64,000 bases of DNA from Ochotona curzoniae (GCF_017591425.1 NW_024467119.1:26013001-26077000); one strand, 5' to 3'; shown: positions 47,916 through 59,906, counted from the first letter of the stretch. Notes: generated by a model from the letters alone, not told the origin. A program made the numbers and translations.

Positions 47916-48594
47916 ATTTATCTTAAAAAGTGCCACAGAGTTGTGGCACTTAGTTTGAATGGGAGAGTGATGGGGAAGGACAGCACAGAGAAAGACATCT
48001 TTCATGTGGCAGTTCACCCCCAAGAGGTCACAGTGGTTCAGGCCAGTCACCAATTTAAAATTTTAGCTAAGGGTCCAGCACGGTGGCCTAGCGACTAAAA
48101 TTCTCACTTTGCATGCACTGGGATCCCATGTGGTCATGGGTTCTAATCCCACAACCCCGCTTCCCATTCAGCTCCCTGCTTATGTCCTGGGAAAGCAATC
48201 GAGGATGGCTCAAAGCATTGGGATCTTGCATCCGCATGGGAGACCTAGAAGTTCCTGATTCCTGGCTTCAGATCGGCACAGCTCTGGCCATTGTGGTCAC
48301 TTGGGCAGTGAATCACCGGACAGAAGATCTTCCTCTCTATCTCTTCTCCTCTCTGCATACCTGACTTTGCAATAAAAATAAAATAAATCTTAAAAAAAAA
48401 AAAAAAAAAACTTAAGCTAAGTCTCCTACAGGGATGGCAGGGGCTCAAGTACTTGGGTCATTTTCCACTGCTTTCCCAAGGCACATTATCAGGTTGCTGG
48501 ATTTGGAGTGGAGCAGCTAGAACTTGAACTATAATATGGATGGTATATCCCACATGGTTGTTTCACCTGCCCCAATGCTGGCCACAATTACGGA
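47916..48594 (-). repeat. Old minus C-SINE split by a young SINE
   Basis: The left part (47916-48070) and right part (48411-48594) form one old minus-oriented SINE: AGAAAGACATCTTTCATG, then GGGGCTCAAGTACTTGGG, then GCCCCAATGCTGGCC. The plus SINE at 48071 interrupts it. Confidence 0.75.
48071..48410 (+). mobile_element. Young C-SINE nested in an older one
   Basis: GGGTCCAGCACGGTGGCC head, full body, AATAAAAATAAAATAAATC plus A-tail. Imperfect duplication TTTTAGCTAAG / CTTAAGCTAAG on either side. Confidence 0.9.
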
Positions 48595-48784
48595 ATTTTT
48601 ACAAAAGTGAAATCATTGCCTCATCCATTAACAAGTCACCTATTTGTTTGGGATAGAATGGGAATTGTGCACTAAAATGTACTAGAAAGAGTAATAATCC
48701 TAAAGTCAGAGACACTGACTGGAGTGCTAACTCTGGCCTGAAGCAGCAGTTTCAGCCAAATAAATTGGCTGAACTTTGAGTTTC

Positions 48785-48998
48785 AATTCTGAGAAGTGGA
48801 CAATGGGATTAGGATGCCTGTGCTCCATGTCAGAGAGGCTGGGTTCAACTCTGGCTCTGGCTTCCGACTTCAGCTTTCTGCACTGGCCTTGATCTGTTGA
48901 GTTCCAGTCATCATGGTCATTTGGAAAGTGAACCAGCATGAGAGCCTCCTTCCTTCATCTGTCTGTCTCTCTGAATCTCAAATATTTTTTTTAAAAAG
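48785..48998 (+). repeat. Old C-SINE fragment
   Basis: TGGTCATTTGGAAAGTGAACC and a GTCTGTCTCTCTGAATC end; first part decayed. Confidence 0.5.
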
Positions 48999-51012
48999 AG
49001 GAGACTGGGACCACTTATATTTCAGAGGTATTTTATGTAGCGATTTAGACACATGGTACACAGGAAATCCGTTTAATAAAAGTGCTATATCTCTTAGTTA
49101 AAATTCTAATTTTAAAAACATTTCAAAATCACACCAAAGAAAGCTTCCTGCTGTTTGTCAATGCTTTAAGGTATGCAACCATCATAATGCAACAACATAA
49201 AAATAACAGCTCATTGAGAATGCCCTTGAAAGCATCACCTATGGTTTTCAAGAATTTTTTAGATTTCCAATGTTCTCAATGGACTTTTTAGTCACTAATT
49301 ATTCTCAAGCAATATCCATTGTGTTCTCAGTATGTAAGGCTGTCCCAGTTATTAAATTGGGCAGTTGGAAAGTGCATAAAGTCTTTCAGTTCTTAAGTGG
49401 CTCACTAGTAGGCTGAAAGAATTTATACACTTCCTTAAATGCCTAATTTGCCTGAGAAATTTAGGCTTTGGGAAATTGGGGTCATTACTATTGAGAAAAG
49501 GCTGCCCAGAGTCCTCAAGCTATGGTTTTGCACTGTCTTAACAATGACTTACCATGTGGTTGGAGACAAAGCATTTGACATCTGCCTTGGCAAAGCCATT
49601 CTAGGTCCCACTGCAGCTGTCTTCTTTTTGATCACAATATCAAGTTCTAGAAGGTTCTTTTATAAAACTAATTTATTCCATCCTTGAAGCACTGTTCATT
49701 GCCATGCTTCATGATTCACAGCGCCATACCAATATCCAAACATTATAATGTGTAGTTATTCTTCCCACCCTAATCTTTGTGACAAGGAATCTAACTTATA
49801 TTCTTCACCATAGCATCATAGGTCCTAGAAAAGTATCTGGAGACTTAACAAATATTTTCTGGATCAGTGATTGAAAGGAAAAAAAAAAAAAAAGCTGAAT
49901 GTTTCCACTCACTGTACCAGCATCTCTGGGATGCTGCAAAGGCAATGCCACCTAGAATCATTTTGGTTCCTCAGGTAGCTATCAAGGCCACAGCAATAAT
50001 AAGCAGAATATCGAACAATTTCCACATGCCCTCTGAGGCACACTGTCTTCTTTGGCTCCTCATGCATGACCCTTCCCAGGATACTAGCAGTGCCTGTCTG
50101 CTATCATCATTCCCCATCAGCCAGTAGGAGTTACAAGCTACCACTTCCTTTCTTGAGTGCTTTCAGCCTAAATACTGCCCCTAGAGAACCAATATCTGCT
50201 ATGTATTGCCTCTATCACCATCAGAAAGAATCCTGTTTCTATTCCTGGCAAGCTTCCGAACTGCTGGTAGATGACAAGAAAGGGAACCACAATGCAGGAG
50301 CAAATATCAGGACAAACACCAGATGGAACAACCTGGCATGGGCTCTAATGATCAGCTACAGCCCAGAACCTTCAGCTAATCATGAGAAAACCAAGATCCA
50401 AGTAGAACAGATGCCCTAGCAGTGGTCACAGAGGAAAGAAGGAGATAGACATTCAATTTCTATGAAGAAAAGTAATAGACTCTTCAGTCCCAAATAGCCT
50501 TCTTTCTGTTTATTTTCCCAATAATGTGTGACTTTCAAGTGAAAACACATTCCTTGCTTACTTTTTCTCAAGTGTTTGCAAGTAAGCAAAAATTAATTAT
50601 CGAGACATTATATATGAAGAACAGGACTAGAGAGATGGGTTCACTGAATTAAAACAATGTTCATCTGGAACAGTTAGCCTAGCTGTTAATGCCCTAGTTC
50701 AGGTATACATGCCCCACTTTGGAGTAAAATTCTTTTTCAGTACCTCAAGCCATGATTCCTTAGAGGGCTCTTTCAGAAAATTCTAACTATAAAAAATATC
50801 ACATGTGAGAAGATAATCAATATAATGGACAAGATAACTCGGCACTACCATCAACTGATACTTCAAATAAAAACTGAAAGAAAATGAATCTATGTATATT
50901 TTGAAGGAAAAAAGCAACAGAAGAAATTCCAGTTGATACACACGTGTCATCTCTCTTACTGTATTCAAGGGGAAAAAATGAAAACAAATTAGAAGCCTTA
51001 TAAAAAACACAA

Positions 51013-51253
51013 TAGGACCAGAGTTGTGGCTCAATGAATTAAACTGCCACATGCAATAAATAATGTCCCATATGAGCAACGGGTTGTGTCCCCATTGCTC
51101 CATTTCTGATCCAGCTCCCTGATGGTCCACATGGGAGACTTGGAAGAAGTTCCCTGCTCCTGGCTTTAGCCTGGTTCAGCACTGGCCATTGCAGCCATCT
51201 GGAGAGCAAAACAAGAAACGGAAGAGTCTAACTCTTTCAATTAATAAATAAAC
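51013..51253 (+). repeat. C-SINE with internal deletion
   Basis: GGACCAGAGTTGTGGC head, GATCCAGCTCCCTGATGG joined to TCCACATGGGAGACTTGG, short AATTAATAAATAAAC tail. Confidence 0.75.
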
Positions 51254-51968
51254 TAAGTTGACATGGAAGCAAATTAAAATCATACAGAAAGAATACAAAA
51301 CAAATACACAAAATCCTCAATTATTACAATGATTGTGTGTGCGCATTAAAAGGAAGTTTGATCTCCTAGGAATTAAAACCAAAATAAGAAACACATAGTT
51401 TATCTAATCCTTTTCTGATAAAAGGAAAAGCCAAATCAAGAGAGTTTATACACTGCCCCAAGCACCAAGATGAATTCTAGAAGGAATCTGTCATCCTTGT
51501 GCAAGAAACGCTGAACAAATTGGTAACATACTCAACGACATATCTGAAGGAGCACAAATGCTCATGACACAGTCTTAATACTCAGAAACAAATAAACCCT
51601 CTAAAGATGTCCATTTACTTCCCACTATTTTTATACCTTTAAGTTTCATGGCTTCATTGGCCACCCAGACAAGGCATCATCTATAAAACAGCATGATATA
51701 TCAATCAAGTGTGATTTAATAGCTTGTGTTTTCCCTGCCACATCAATGCAGGGGTTGCCTCTCTGGGAAGCAAGCAACTTTCCAGTGTCTGTGGACAGCC
51801 AGAAAAAGTTGGGATGTCATAAAATCCTGATCCAAGAGGCTGACAGTCTGTACAATCCACTTTAATCAATACAATCTGTTAGAAAACTGAATAATGCTTC
51901 AAGTCTCCATTTGCTATTATTTGTTTTATTTTGCTCCTGGAAGTTTATATGTGCGTATGAGGAGTGAC

Positions 51969-51994
51969 GGGGGCGGGAGGGGGGGGGGGCGAGG
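51969..51994 (+). repeat. G-rich tract with G-quadruplex potential
   Basis: Runs of G5, G3 and G12 with two single-base C breaks in 26 bp, 112 bp into intron 4 from the exon 4 donor. The G strand is the plus (template) strand, so the pre-mRNA is C-rich here. Confidence 0.85.
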
Positions 51995-52105
51995 CAGGCT
52001 GAGGGGAATTTAAACGTGGTGGAAATGGCAGAATGAGTGTAAATGGACATAGGCCTGTCTCACTAAAAACTATTTCAAATGAAAAATAGTTAACAATGAA
52101 CTCAC

Positions 52106-52150
52106 CTTCAGAATTTCTTCAACACAATGGGCTTCATTGGAATAAGTCTG
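52106..52150 (-). CDS. AFF1: AFF1 exon 4
   Basis: 45 nt, phase 0 at both ends: QTYSNEAHCVEEILK. The acceptor region TTTTCAGCAG offers two tandem AG sites: first use starts the exon at 52150 with Gln, second at 52147 without it. Donor AAG|GTGAGT. It codes for the start of the ELL-binding segment continued in exon 5. This is the AFF1 exon most familiar as a KMT2A::AFF1 leukaemia fusion junction in humans. Skipping keeps the frame. Large exon 3 should lie above position 64000. Confidence 0.95.
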
Positions 52151-52399
52151 CTGAAAATGAAAAGCAAAAAAATATTAGTACAGAACAACAGGTCAAAGAT
52201 GGCACAACATTCTCATAGGTGGGCTCACCTCTGGGTCTAACTTTACCAGCTAAGTGTTAGAATGTTCCATTATAGATAAATAGGAGCAAAGGGATCAGCC
52301 TGACAATATTGGAAGGAAATAGCAATGCTGCCAACAGTGGCAGATTGTGTTCTTCAAACAGAAAATTTTCAAAGTACATATGTCACAGAATATTGGGTG

Positions 52400-52668
52400 T
52401 GGATGCTTGGCACAGTGGCTAAGATACCACTTAGCAGGCCTGCATTCCACATTGGAGTGCTAGATCTAAGTCCCAGCTCTGCTTATAGTTTCAGCTTCCT
52501 GTTAACATACAAACTGGAAGACAGTAGTGATGGCTCATGTGCTTGGGTCCCTGCCGCCCATGCGGGAGACCAGTACTGAGTTCCTAGCCATTGTCTTCAT
52601 TCGGTCCAGCTCCAGCAACAGTAGGCTCTCTGTGCAGTGATCCAGCAACTGGGAAATTTCTCTCTATA
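52400..52668 (+). repeat. Old C-SINE, interrupted
   Basis: TGGCACAGTGGCTAAGATACC, GTGCTTGGGTCCCTGCC, GGGAAATTTCTCTCTATAAG. Its CT-rich end continues beyond the next element (ATTTCTCTGTCAC to AATAAATAAAAGTT, 52974-53012). Confidence 0.65.
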
Positions 52669-52973
52669 AGATTTATTTATCTATTTATTTGAAAGGTAGA
52701 ATTATAGAGAGGGAAGAGTTTTCTCATCTGTCAGTTTATTCCTCAAATCACTGCAACAGCCATGGTTGGGAAAAGCTGAAGACAGGAGTTTCTTCAGTCT
52801 CCAAGTGGGTGGCAAGAGCCTAACCAGTTGGTCCATTTTTTTGCTGCTTTCTCAGGCCACTATCAGGAAACTGGATTAGAAGTGGGGTGGCTGGGACATG
52901 AACGGGCATTCATATAGGAGGTGGGCACTGCAGGTGGCAGCTTAACTCACTATGATCACAAAGCTGGACCCAT
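52669..52973 (-). mobile_element. Older C-SINE inserted in the preceding one
   Basis: AAGATTTATTTATCTATTTATT tail side, CTGCAACAGCCATGG, TTTCTCAGGCCACTATCAGG. Flanks share ATTTCTCT. Confidence 0.72.
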
Positions 52974-53012
52974 TTCTCTGTCACTTTTTATCTTTCAAAT
53001 AAATAAAAGTTA

Positions 53013-53310
53013 GGGGCCCCTATTAATAAGCTAAACCTTCACCTGCAGCACCAACATCCTATATGGGCACTGGTTTTCGTCTTGGCTGCTCCACTTCTGA
53101 TTCAGCTCCCTGTAAATAGCTGAGGAAAGTAGTGGACAATAACCCAAGTGCTTGGGTCTCTGCACCCACAAGGGAGACCCAGCAGCTGTTTATGATCCCT
53201 GGCTTTGGACTGGCCCAGCTCTGGTTGTTGCAGCCCTTTGGGGTAGTGAGCCAGAGGATGGAAGATCAATCTCTCTGTAACTCAGCCTTTCAAAATAATT
53301 TTTTTAATAG
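53013..53310 (+). mobile_element. Older C-SINE
   Basis: AGGGGCCCCTATTAATAAGC head, GCTTGGGTCTCTGCACCC, GAGCCAGAGGATGGAAGATC. Confidence 0.78.
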
Positions 53311-55046
53311 CAATTTTTTTAAAAATGAGAAAATCAGCAAATGTAAGGAAACAATATGTAGCAACAACAGAACAAAGCAGAGATTAAAATATGTGTTACA
53401 GTCAGCTACCTCAAAGCCACAATGTCTGAGTAATGAGCCAACTGAAATGAACAGTGAGGCAAAGTCATCATCAAACACTTCAAAGGGTCCACTATCAGGT
53501 CAAAGTTCAATCAGGGATAACCTTCTGTTTTTCAAATAGTCTAACCTCTCCAAATTCATTTTACAGATGTCTATAAGTCTATCTTCAGTCAACTGTATTA
53601 CACGTGTATGCAAAATCTTCCATGAGCAAGACTCTCAGGGACAGCAATCTAATTATTTCATGTCTTGGAGGAAAAAAAGAAAAAACACTCTCTTTTTTTA
53701 TCCTCGCAAGCAAGTAAAGTTGCTGTTGGTTTTATCACTAGTATCAGGGCCTAGTGACTGTCATTTCTTAGTCTATGTACCTTGGAGCTCAAACCAATAA
53801 ACAAACAAACAAAACCAGTAAAGTTAAACACACTAAAATACCTTTCCTGGACTATATGCATGACTTTGTGGTTTTCAATGGAAAAGTAATGCTTGTTGTT
53901 GTGTCAATGCATGAGCCAGGGGCCTGAAAATAGCACAGCAAGCACTGTACAACCTTCCACATTGTTGCCACAGCCAGCCAAAAGCACTCCTCTTCCTTGC
54001 ACTTGAATAGAGCCTACCTCGCAGCTAGAATAGATGAAATAGGAGTCTTTGCCCAGCTAACTTAAGAGCAACATTTGATACAGCATTGGCTGCTATTTCA
54101 TGGCTGGGGTTTATAAACCTAGCCTGTCTCTCATCCCAGTACACTTTTAGGAAGAAGGAAAGTAACAAGCATATGACAGTCACACCACCCACCCTGTAAC
54201 TCGATCTAAAGGATATGGCAAAATTCAAATGTGATTTTAACTTCCTAGACCTATCTGTTAAACAGGTAAAACGTCCTGGAAATGGTTTCATTGAAATATT
54301 TGCAGTTTGTTTTTGCTGAGCTGGGACCAGCATTTTTGGAAGTATAACTGAAGAAAATCCAGGATATCCCTCATATCTGCTGGGCCCACTGGAGTCCAAA
54401 CTTAAATTACGCATGTAAACAACCAGACCTAATTTTAACTTCTTCAAATTGTTAAAGAATGTTTAAAATCCAGACCAAAGATTAATACCCTATTTTATTA
54501 CAAACGTCAGACCCAGAAATGACTTGCCATTTTTATGTAAAAGAAAAATTTTATTTATTACACATTTCATTAGAAAAAAAATAAAATTTGGAGACAAATC
54601 AAAACTACCCAAATGTTCCTTTTGTCCTATCTGTTGTTAGAAAACAAATGAGAATCCAGTGAAAATATGCAAAATGAATAGTGAAACATATCTGAGGCAA
54701 AAAGGATCAGCTTGCTATTTCCAACAGAATGAGGTCAGAGAGCTCTGCCTTCGAGACACTTTAAGATCCTTAATCACGCAAGCAGCCGACACTGCAGCAG
54801 ATGTTTCATGCTACCAAAACATTCACTGCCTTACAACAGTTTTATTACATGGGATGAACCAAAGACTAACTGAAGACATTTTTTGAAGGCTTATTATCAG
54901 TTAGTAACTACTAAACAGCCATATGTAAGCCATTTCGATAAGGTCCTAGTTTCTTAGTTTATTGAGATTTTTTTTCCTACAAGGTCCATTATGGAAATGT
55001 GGTTGTTTCAACAGGGAACAAGAATTCCATTTCCAAATCATGAAGA

Positions 55047-55406
55047 CTGGACCCGGCGCGATTGGCCTAGTGGCTAAGGTCCTTGCCTTGCACGCCCGGG
55101 ATCCCATATGGGTGCCGGTTCTAATCCCGGCAGCCCCGCTTCCTATCCAGCTCCCTGCCTGTGGCCCGGGAAAGCAGTCCAGGATGGCCCAAAGCTTTGG
55201 GACCCTGCACCCGTGTGGGAGACCCAGAAGAGGTTCCTGGCTTCAGACCGGCATAGCATCAGCCATTGCGCTCACTTGGGGAGTGAATCATCAGACGGAA
55301 GATCTTCCTCTCTGTCTCTCTTCTCTGTATATCTGCCTTTCCAATAAAAGAAATAAATAAATAAAAATAAAAATAAAATAATAAAATCTAAAAAAAAAAA
55401 AAAACC
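55047..55406 (+). mobile_element. Youngest C-SINE, perfect target-site duplication
   Basis: CCCGGCGCGATTGGCCTAG head still carrying CpGs, complete body, long A-rich tail with several AATAAA-type units. Perfect 14-bp duplication CCAAATCATGAAGA at 55033-55046 and 55407-55420. Retained CpGs and perfect flanks indicate a recent insertion. Confidence 0.97.
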
Positions 55407-56429
55407 CCAAATCATGAAGATATGGTGGGAATTATCAGATACCCAGCAACGGAAGTCTAGTTAAATACCTTTACAGTTTATCTGTACAACAGTATGTTAT
55501 TCAGAATTAATAAATATGATAGAAATTTTTAAACAATCTGTGGGAAAACGTAATTAAAAGGGTTGCTTGTGCACAAAAATGTTAAGTTCATAAATATTTA
55601 TTTTATAATACACATTTTGTCACTCTTGAAGATCTTTCATAGGGATATGTGACAAATTAAACTTCTCATTCTATTTTCTATATTCTTGTGCTTGCATGCA
55701 AAGATTTAACCCTTTCTTCAGAAAGAACTTTAAACTTACACATATCCAAAAAAGAAAACCCAAACCCTGTAAACATAGTAAAAAGAATGCTCATAAACCT
55801 TTCACCCAAATTTCCCAAATGTCAGCATTTCCCATATTTGCTTTCCATGTTCCTTTTCCACACATATCTACCACATACACTTTGAACTCTGAGCATAAGC
55901 TAGAAAGAGTTAACACCTCTTTATGTTTAAGTGCCACTGTGTATACCAAGTCACAATCACATACCTACATTTTCAAAAGAGGAACATAGTGCAAGACAGT
56001 GTGATCTTATTGTATTTTCTACTTCACTGAGATTCCTGTCTCCAATGTTAGACAAGTTGGACAGCCTAGAGGTCTTTACAGAGAAAGATCTGTAAGGACA
56101 AGCTGACTTGTTTTGTAAAGCATAACTTGGCACCTTCAAGTCTGTCCCTGGAAGGAAACTTTCCAAAAGGGGAGTGGTAGCTGAAGAATCCATCCCAGTC
56201 CTAATCCCTTCCTTTAAATTTAACACTCCCCACAGGGATCCTGCTGAGTACAGCTACTGCTACTGAATACAGACAGGGTCCTTCTTGAACAAACAGTCCT
56301 GGCCAAGCCTCTGAAACCAGCTGAGATAAATAAGATTTCTCTTAAAGAACAAGGGATTAAGTTATACTGAATGGGGCCGCCTTCAAGCCCAGCAGGCACA
56401 GGGCTCATGGTGGGGCTGTGCATTGCCCA

Positions 56430-58305
56430 GGCCGGGGAGTCTGTGCATATATAGGAATGGGGACCCCAGGGACTTGTTTGACATGTATTTACTGGGTGTT
56501 TTTACTGGGGGTTTCCATGGACCCAAGCTACTGCACTGGCAAGCAATCTGGAGGATATGGCATCAGGTAGATTGATTGGATGGGGCAAATCAGGAGGCTT
56601 CTCTGGATCAGACCAAGGTACACAGAGCCAGGGCTGAGAGCAGACACTCACTAGTGCACACATAAAAGCAAGGAGAGGGGCACACAGATCAGGTCATATT
56701 GGGATAGGCTGCAGGACCCACTGGCAAGAGCCAGACTGAAGGTGAGACAGGTTGAACTAGGTCACAGACCTACCAGCATACACAAAACTGGGGCTGGAGG
56801 TAGGCCATGCCTGGCTGAACCATAGCACCTGCCACAATGTTCAAGAACTGGGATTGGGGGTGGGCCTGGTAGGGGTTATTTGGAATTGCCCATACTAGGC
56901 CACAGCATCAACTGGTCTGCTGGAGAACTGAGGGATGGGATGGGATGGGATGGCCTAGGCTGCAACATCTGTCAGCTATAACTGGGACAGAGGACAACCC
57001 ACACTGGGCTAGGCTGTAGCATCCACCAGTGCACATGAGAACTGGGAAAATGGTTGGGAAGTGCTATGCCAGGCTACAATACCCACTGGCTCAGATGAAA
57101 GCCGAGCTTGGAGGCAGTCTGATCTGGGTTAGGTTGCAGTTCCTGCCGACCAAGTGGAAGAACCACAAATGGGGGTAGGCTAAGTAGGGAGACTTTGGGG
57201 AGACCCATGCTAGGCTGCAGTACCTACGGGCACACGAGACACCCAACACTGGGGGTTAGCTGAGCTAGGCTACAACACCTGTTGACAGATGTAGACCTGC
57301 CAGTTTCCATGAGAGTCGGAGCTGTGAGGTGGGACTGGCCACCCAGCTGCACCCACTGGATATGTGCATTGACTGGCACAGGAGTAGGCTGAGCTTGACC
57401 CTGCACCAGCTGGTGCATTTGAGAACCAGATCTGAGAATTTCCCAGGCGAGGGTTCTTGGGGGCTCCCCAACAACTATACTGCTGTGGTCAATCCCTGAT
57501 CTCAGGGAATCAGATACATAGGTCTGATCCTGTAGTACATGTTGCAGGACTGGACCACCTCAATTACTGATGTGTGTGCAATGGAGAACATACCCACAGC
57601 AGACAAAATACAAAACAGTCAGCTCAACTAAGCCAATAGAAGGCCTCAAGTACTTTCTCAAGGATGAAAAGAAGGATGGGTTGAACAACACTCCAGGGGA
57701 GGTTTTACAGCATCTACCTGGGTCTGTGGACACACAGGGCATCCACCTGATCCTGAAAAGAATCTTGTACCTCTGGTTGAACCAAGCCTAAGACTTTTCA
57801 GAACAATCAAGGCCACTCAGAGACACCCTCAGAACATTCCTTCTTCTCATTGTGTTCTCTAAAGTGACATCAAATGACCATCTCTGTATCCAGGAGCTGA
57901 CACAGACTTAGAGCATGGAGTGGTGCACCTCCCTTCCTCCCCACTGCCCCCACCTGCAGACATAAGAAGGAAAACTGAAACACTGAACTCATCCCCCAAC
58001 TTGTTCCCTCCCCCGCCCCACACCAACCCTCTCAATTGTAATCCGAGGCTCACACTGGTCTGCAACCTGCTCACTTTTGTAACAATTATTGAAATTTTAA
58101 AAAGAAGGACGCTGGACTCTATGCCTGGTATATGGTTGCAATGAAAGAATCTTCACTGAATTTGAACCATAATACTGCAACAAGGTGGAGGAATCCACCA
58201 TGGGGGGAGGGTACGGAGAGGGGTGCGGGAAATCCCAGAGCCTATGTAACGGCGTCACATAATGCAATGTAATTAATATAACATAAATAAATTTTTAAAA
58301 AAGAA
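56430..58305 (+). mobile_element. L1 3'UTR and 3' end (lagomorph type)
   Basis: About 1 kb of degenerate G-rich monomers (recurring AGGCTGCAACAYCYRYC and GAGAACTGGG phrases) is followed by non-coding sequence. It ends in a typical 3' end: CCACCATGGGGGGAGGGTAC, AATCCCAGAGCCTATGTAAC, GTCACATAATGCAATGTAA and an A-rich tail. No ORF2 frame is visible, so this is a 5'-truncated copy. Confidence 0.75.
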
Positions 58306-58852
58306 GAGATAATTTAAAAAATAATCTATGACAGTTGCAAAAATTGATACCTACTCTCCAAGTCCTTCCCAGTCCAGTTCTCCCTCAGTCAGGCAGACAC
58401 TCATGACCACGGATCTCAACTTGTCTCCCAACTTCATCAGCTGGGTTCCCAGAGATCAGTACCTCCCTCCCACCTATATGCAGACACTTCAGACACTTGG
58501 TTTTCTATATTTAGAGGAATACCCCAGCAAAGATCTCACTTGCGCACAGGGGTTTGCCCTTAACAGAAGAATCTAATTCAACTAAATTAAAATAAATGAG
58601 AGCAGCTACTAACTGAATGCATGCCATACTTGACATTGCATTGAATTCCTCACCTATTATTGTTCCCTCAATTTGATTTCATTGATTGCAATATCAGTCA
58701 TCAGCTTGAGGGTTGAGGTGGAAGTTACACTAAGTATATGTATCAACTATAAGATACATCCCTATTAAAACAAACATAGAATTGAAATCAAACTGCCTAA
58801 AAGAATTATGCAGTATGATATACTTAATTCTCATATTAAGATCGGTAGATAT

Positions 58853-58942
58853 CATCCTTCTTTACAAAAAGAGAAACCTACAGAAATTAAGCTCCATGCT
58901 CAAGGTCACAGTAAGCATTATCAGTGGCTGAGACACCTTAGC
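58853..58942 (-). repeat. MIR-like fragment
   Basis: TTTACAAAAAGAGAAACC then CTCAAGGTCACAGTAAGC follows the reversed MIR core layout. Confidence 0.45.
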
Positions 58943-59906
58943 AAAACTGTCATACTGACATTCCAAAAACTTCAAAATTTATACAAGGACAAATATATTT
59001 CAGGAAATAATGTGATTCTAGTTGCTATGGATATGACCAAAGTCATGTTCTAAAGAACAGTATTTCCTTTTTGTTTTTATAGAGAAACATTTTGGGATTC
59101 AGATTTAAATGCCTTTTTCTACTACATGTGGTTCAGACCAGAAAAGGCAGCAGCGCTGGCCTCAGACTGATTTCTCACTTGTCTAGAATGACGTTGTGTA
59201 ATCATAAGGAAATGCACTGAAATCGAAATAAAATGCTAGTAAATGTCTTCTAGGCATGAAACAGTTTGTTTTAATAAGCTGAGAAGAGTTGGATGAAGGA
59301 AATATAACCTCCCCTCCCCTGAGACAGGGAGGCTCTTGAAATTATGTTTTTTGTCTCTCATGTTTCAACAGAGCAGCATTTTTATAACAATGCTTGGCTT
59401 CTAAAATGCTTAGTTATCACTAGCCAGGAAATCCAGGAGCACAAATGCAGCTTAAGGAGGATCTCAGGGCTGGGTCCTGCTTAAGACCACTTCTATAATC
59501 TTGGAAAAGAGTCAACCTTATTGTAACAGGAGATAATATTAACAAAGCTATCCTTTTCACTGGGGTGGTACAAAGGTCAAATGTGAAAACATGGGATTTT
59601 AAAAACTGTCAAAAGACAGTGATAAAGACACACACAATGGTAACATTACCAAAGTATTCTTAAATAGTGAGATAGCATTCAAAGACATTCCAGTAGGTTC
59701 TCCATTTAAAGTTGCATTAGTACAAGAAATATTACAGTACGCTTTCTCAAACACATTACTTTGTGGCACTACTACAGTCTTCGGTGCATACTTACTATTC
59801 ATTTACTCCTGCGAGTGAGAGCAATCACACTTTTCTTGACACTCCCTGGAACCCTTTCCCCTCTCTCTCACCTGCGTTAGAACATCAGCTATTTAGCCAA
59901 CATGAG

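Larger units (their letters stand above)
46306..52105 (-). other. AFF1: AFF1 intron 4
   Basis: 5.8 kb. Contents: an older C-SINE (47594), a nested SINE pair (47916-48594), fragments at 48785 and 51013, and a G-rich tract at 51969-51994 close to the exon 4 donor. 46310-47590 and 49000-51000 show nothing recognisable. Confidence 0.75.
674..52150 (-). other. AFF1: AFF1 (AF4) gene body, internal exons 4-19
   Basis: Sixteen exons on the minus strand translate to an uninterrupted 832-codon segment that I recognise as AF4/FMR2 family member 1. Diagnostic pieces are [43 protein letters not shown] and KDIAIKYSRTLNEHF. All introns are GT-AG and exon phases chain without a break. AFF1 is a nuclear, largely disordered scaffold that joins P-TEFb, ELL proteins and AF9/ENL in the super elongation complex to release paused RNA polymerase II. 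That role is family knowledge. The N-terminal P-TEFb-binding region (exons 1-3) and the last about 40 residues (exon 20) lie outside the window. Exon numbers follow the classical 20-exon human AF4 scheme and are inferred from order and content. AFF3 and AFF4 are excluded by close agreement with the AFF1-specific serine-rich and linker sequence. Confidence 0.95.

Noticed and set aside
54962..55360. 132-codon open frame
   Set aside because: Runs through the young SINE at 55047; similar frames recur in other SINE copies (for example 14010, 23335, 30077, 39931) because they share sequence.
55957..56226. Minus-strand frame containing TDLKVP, like the end of AFF1 exon 3
   Set aside because: Only six residues match. 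The surrounding residues do not fit AFF1 and there is no suitable splice pair; judged a coincidence.
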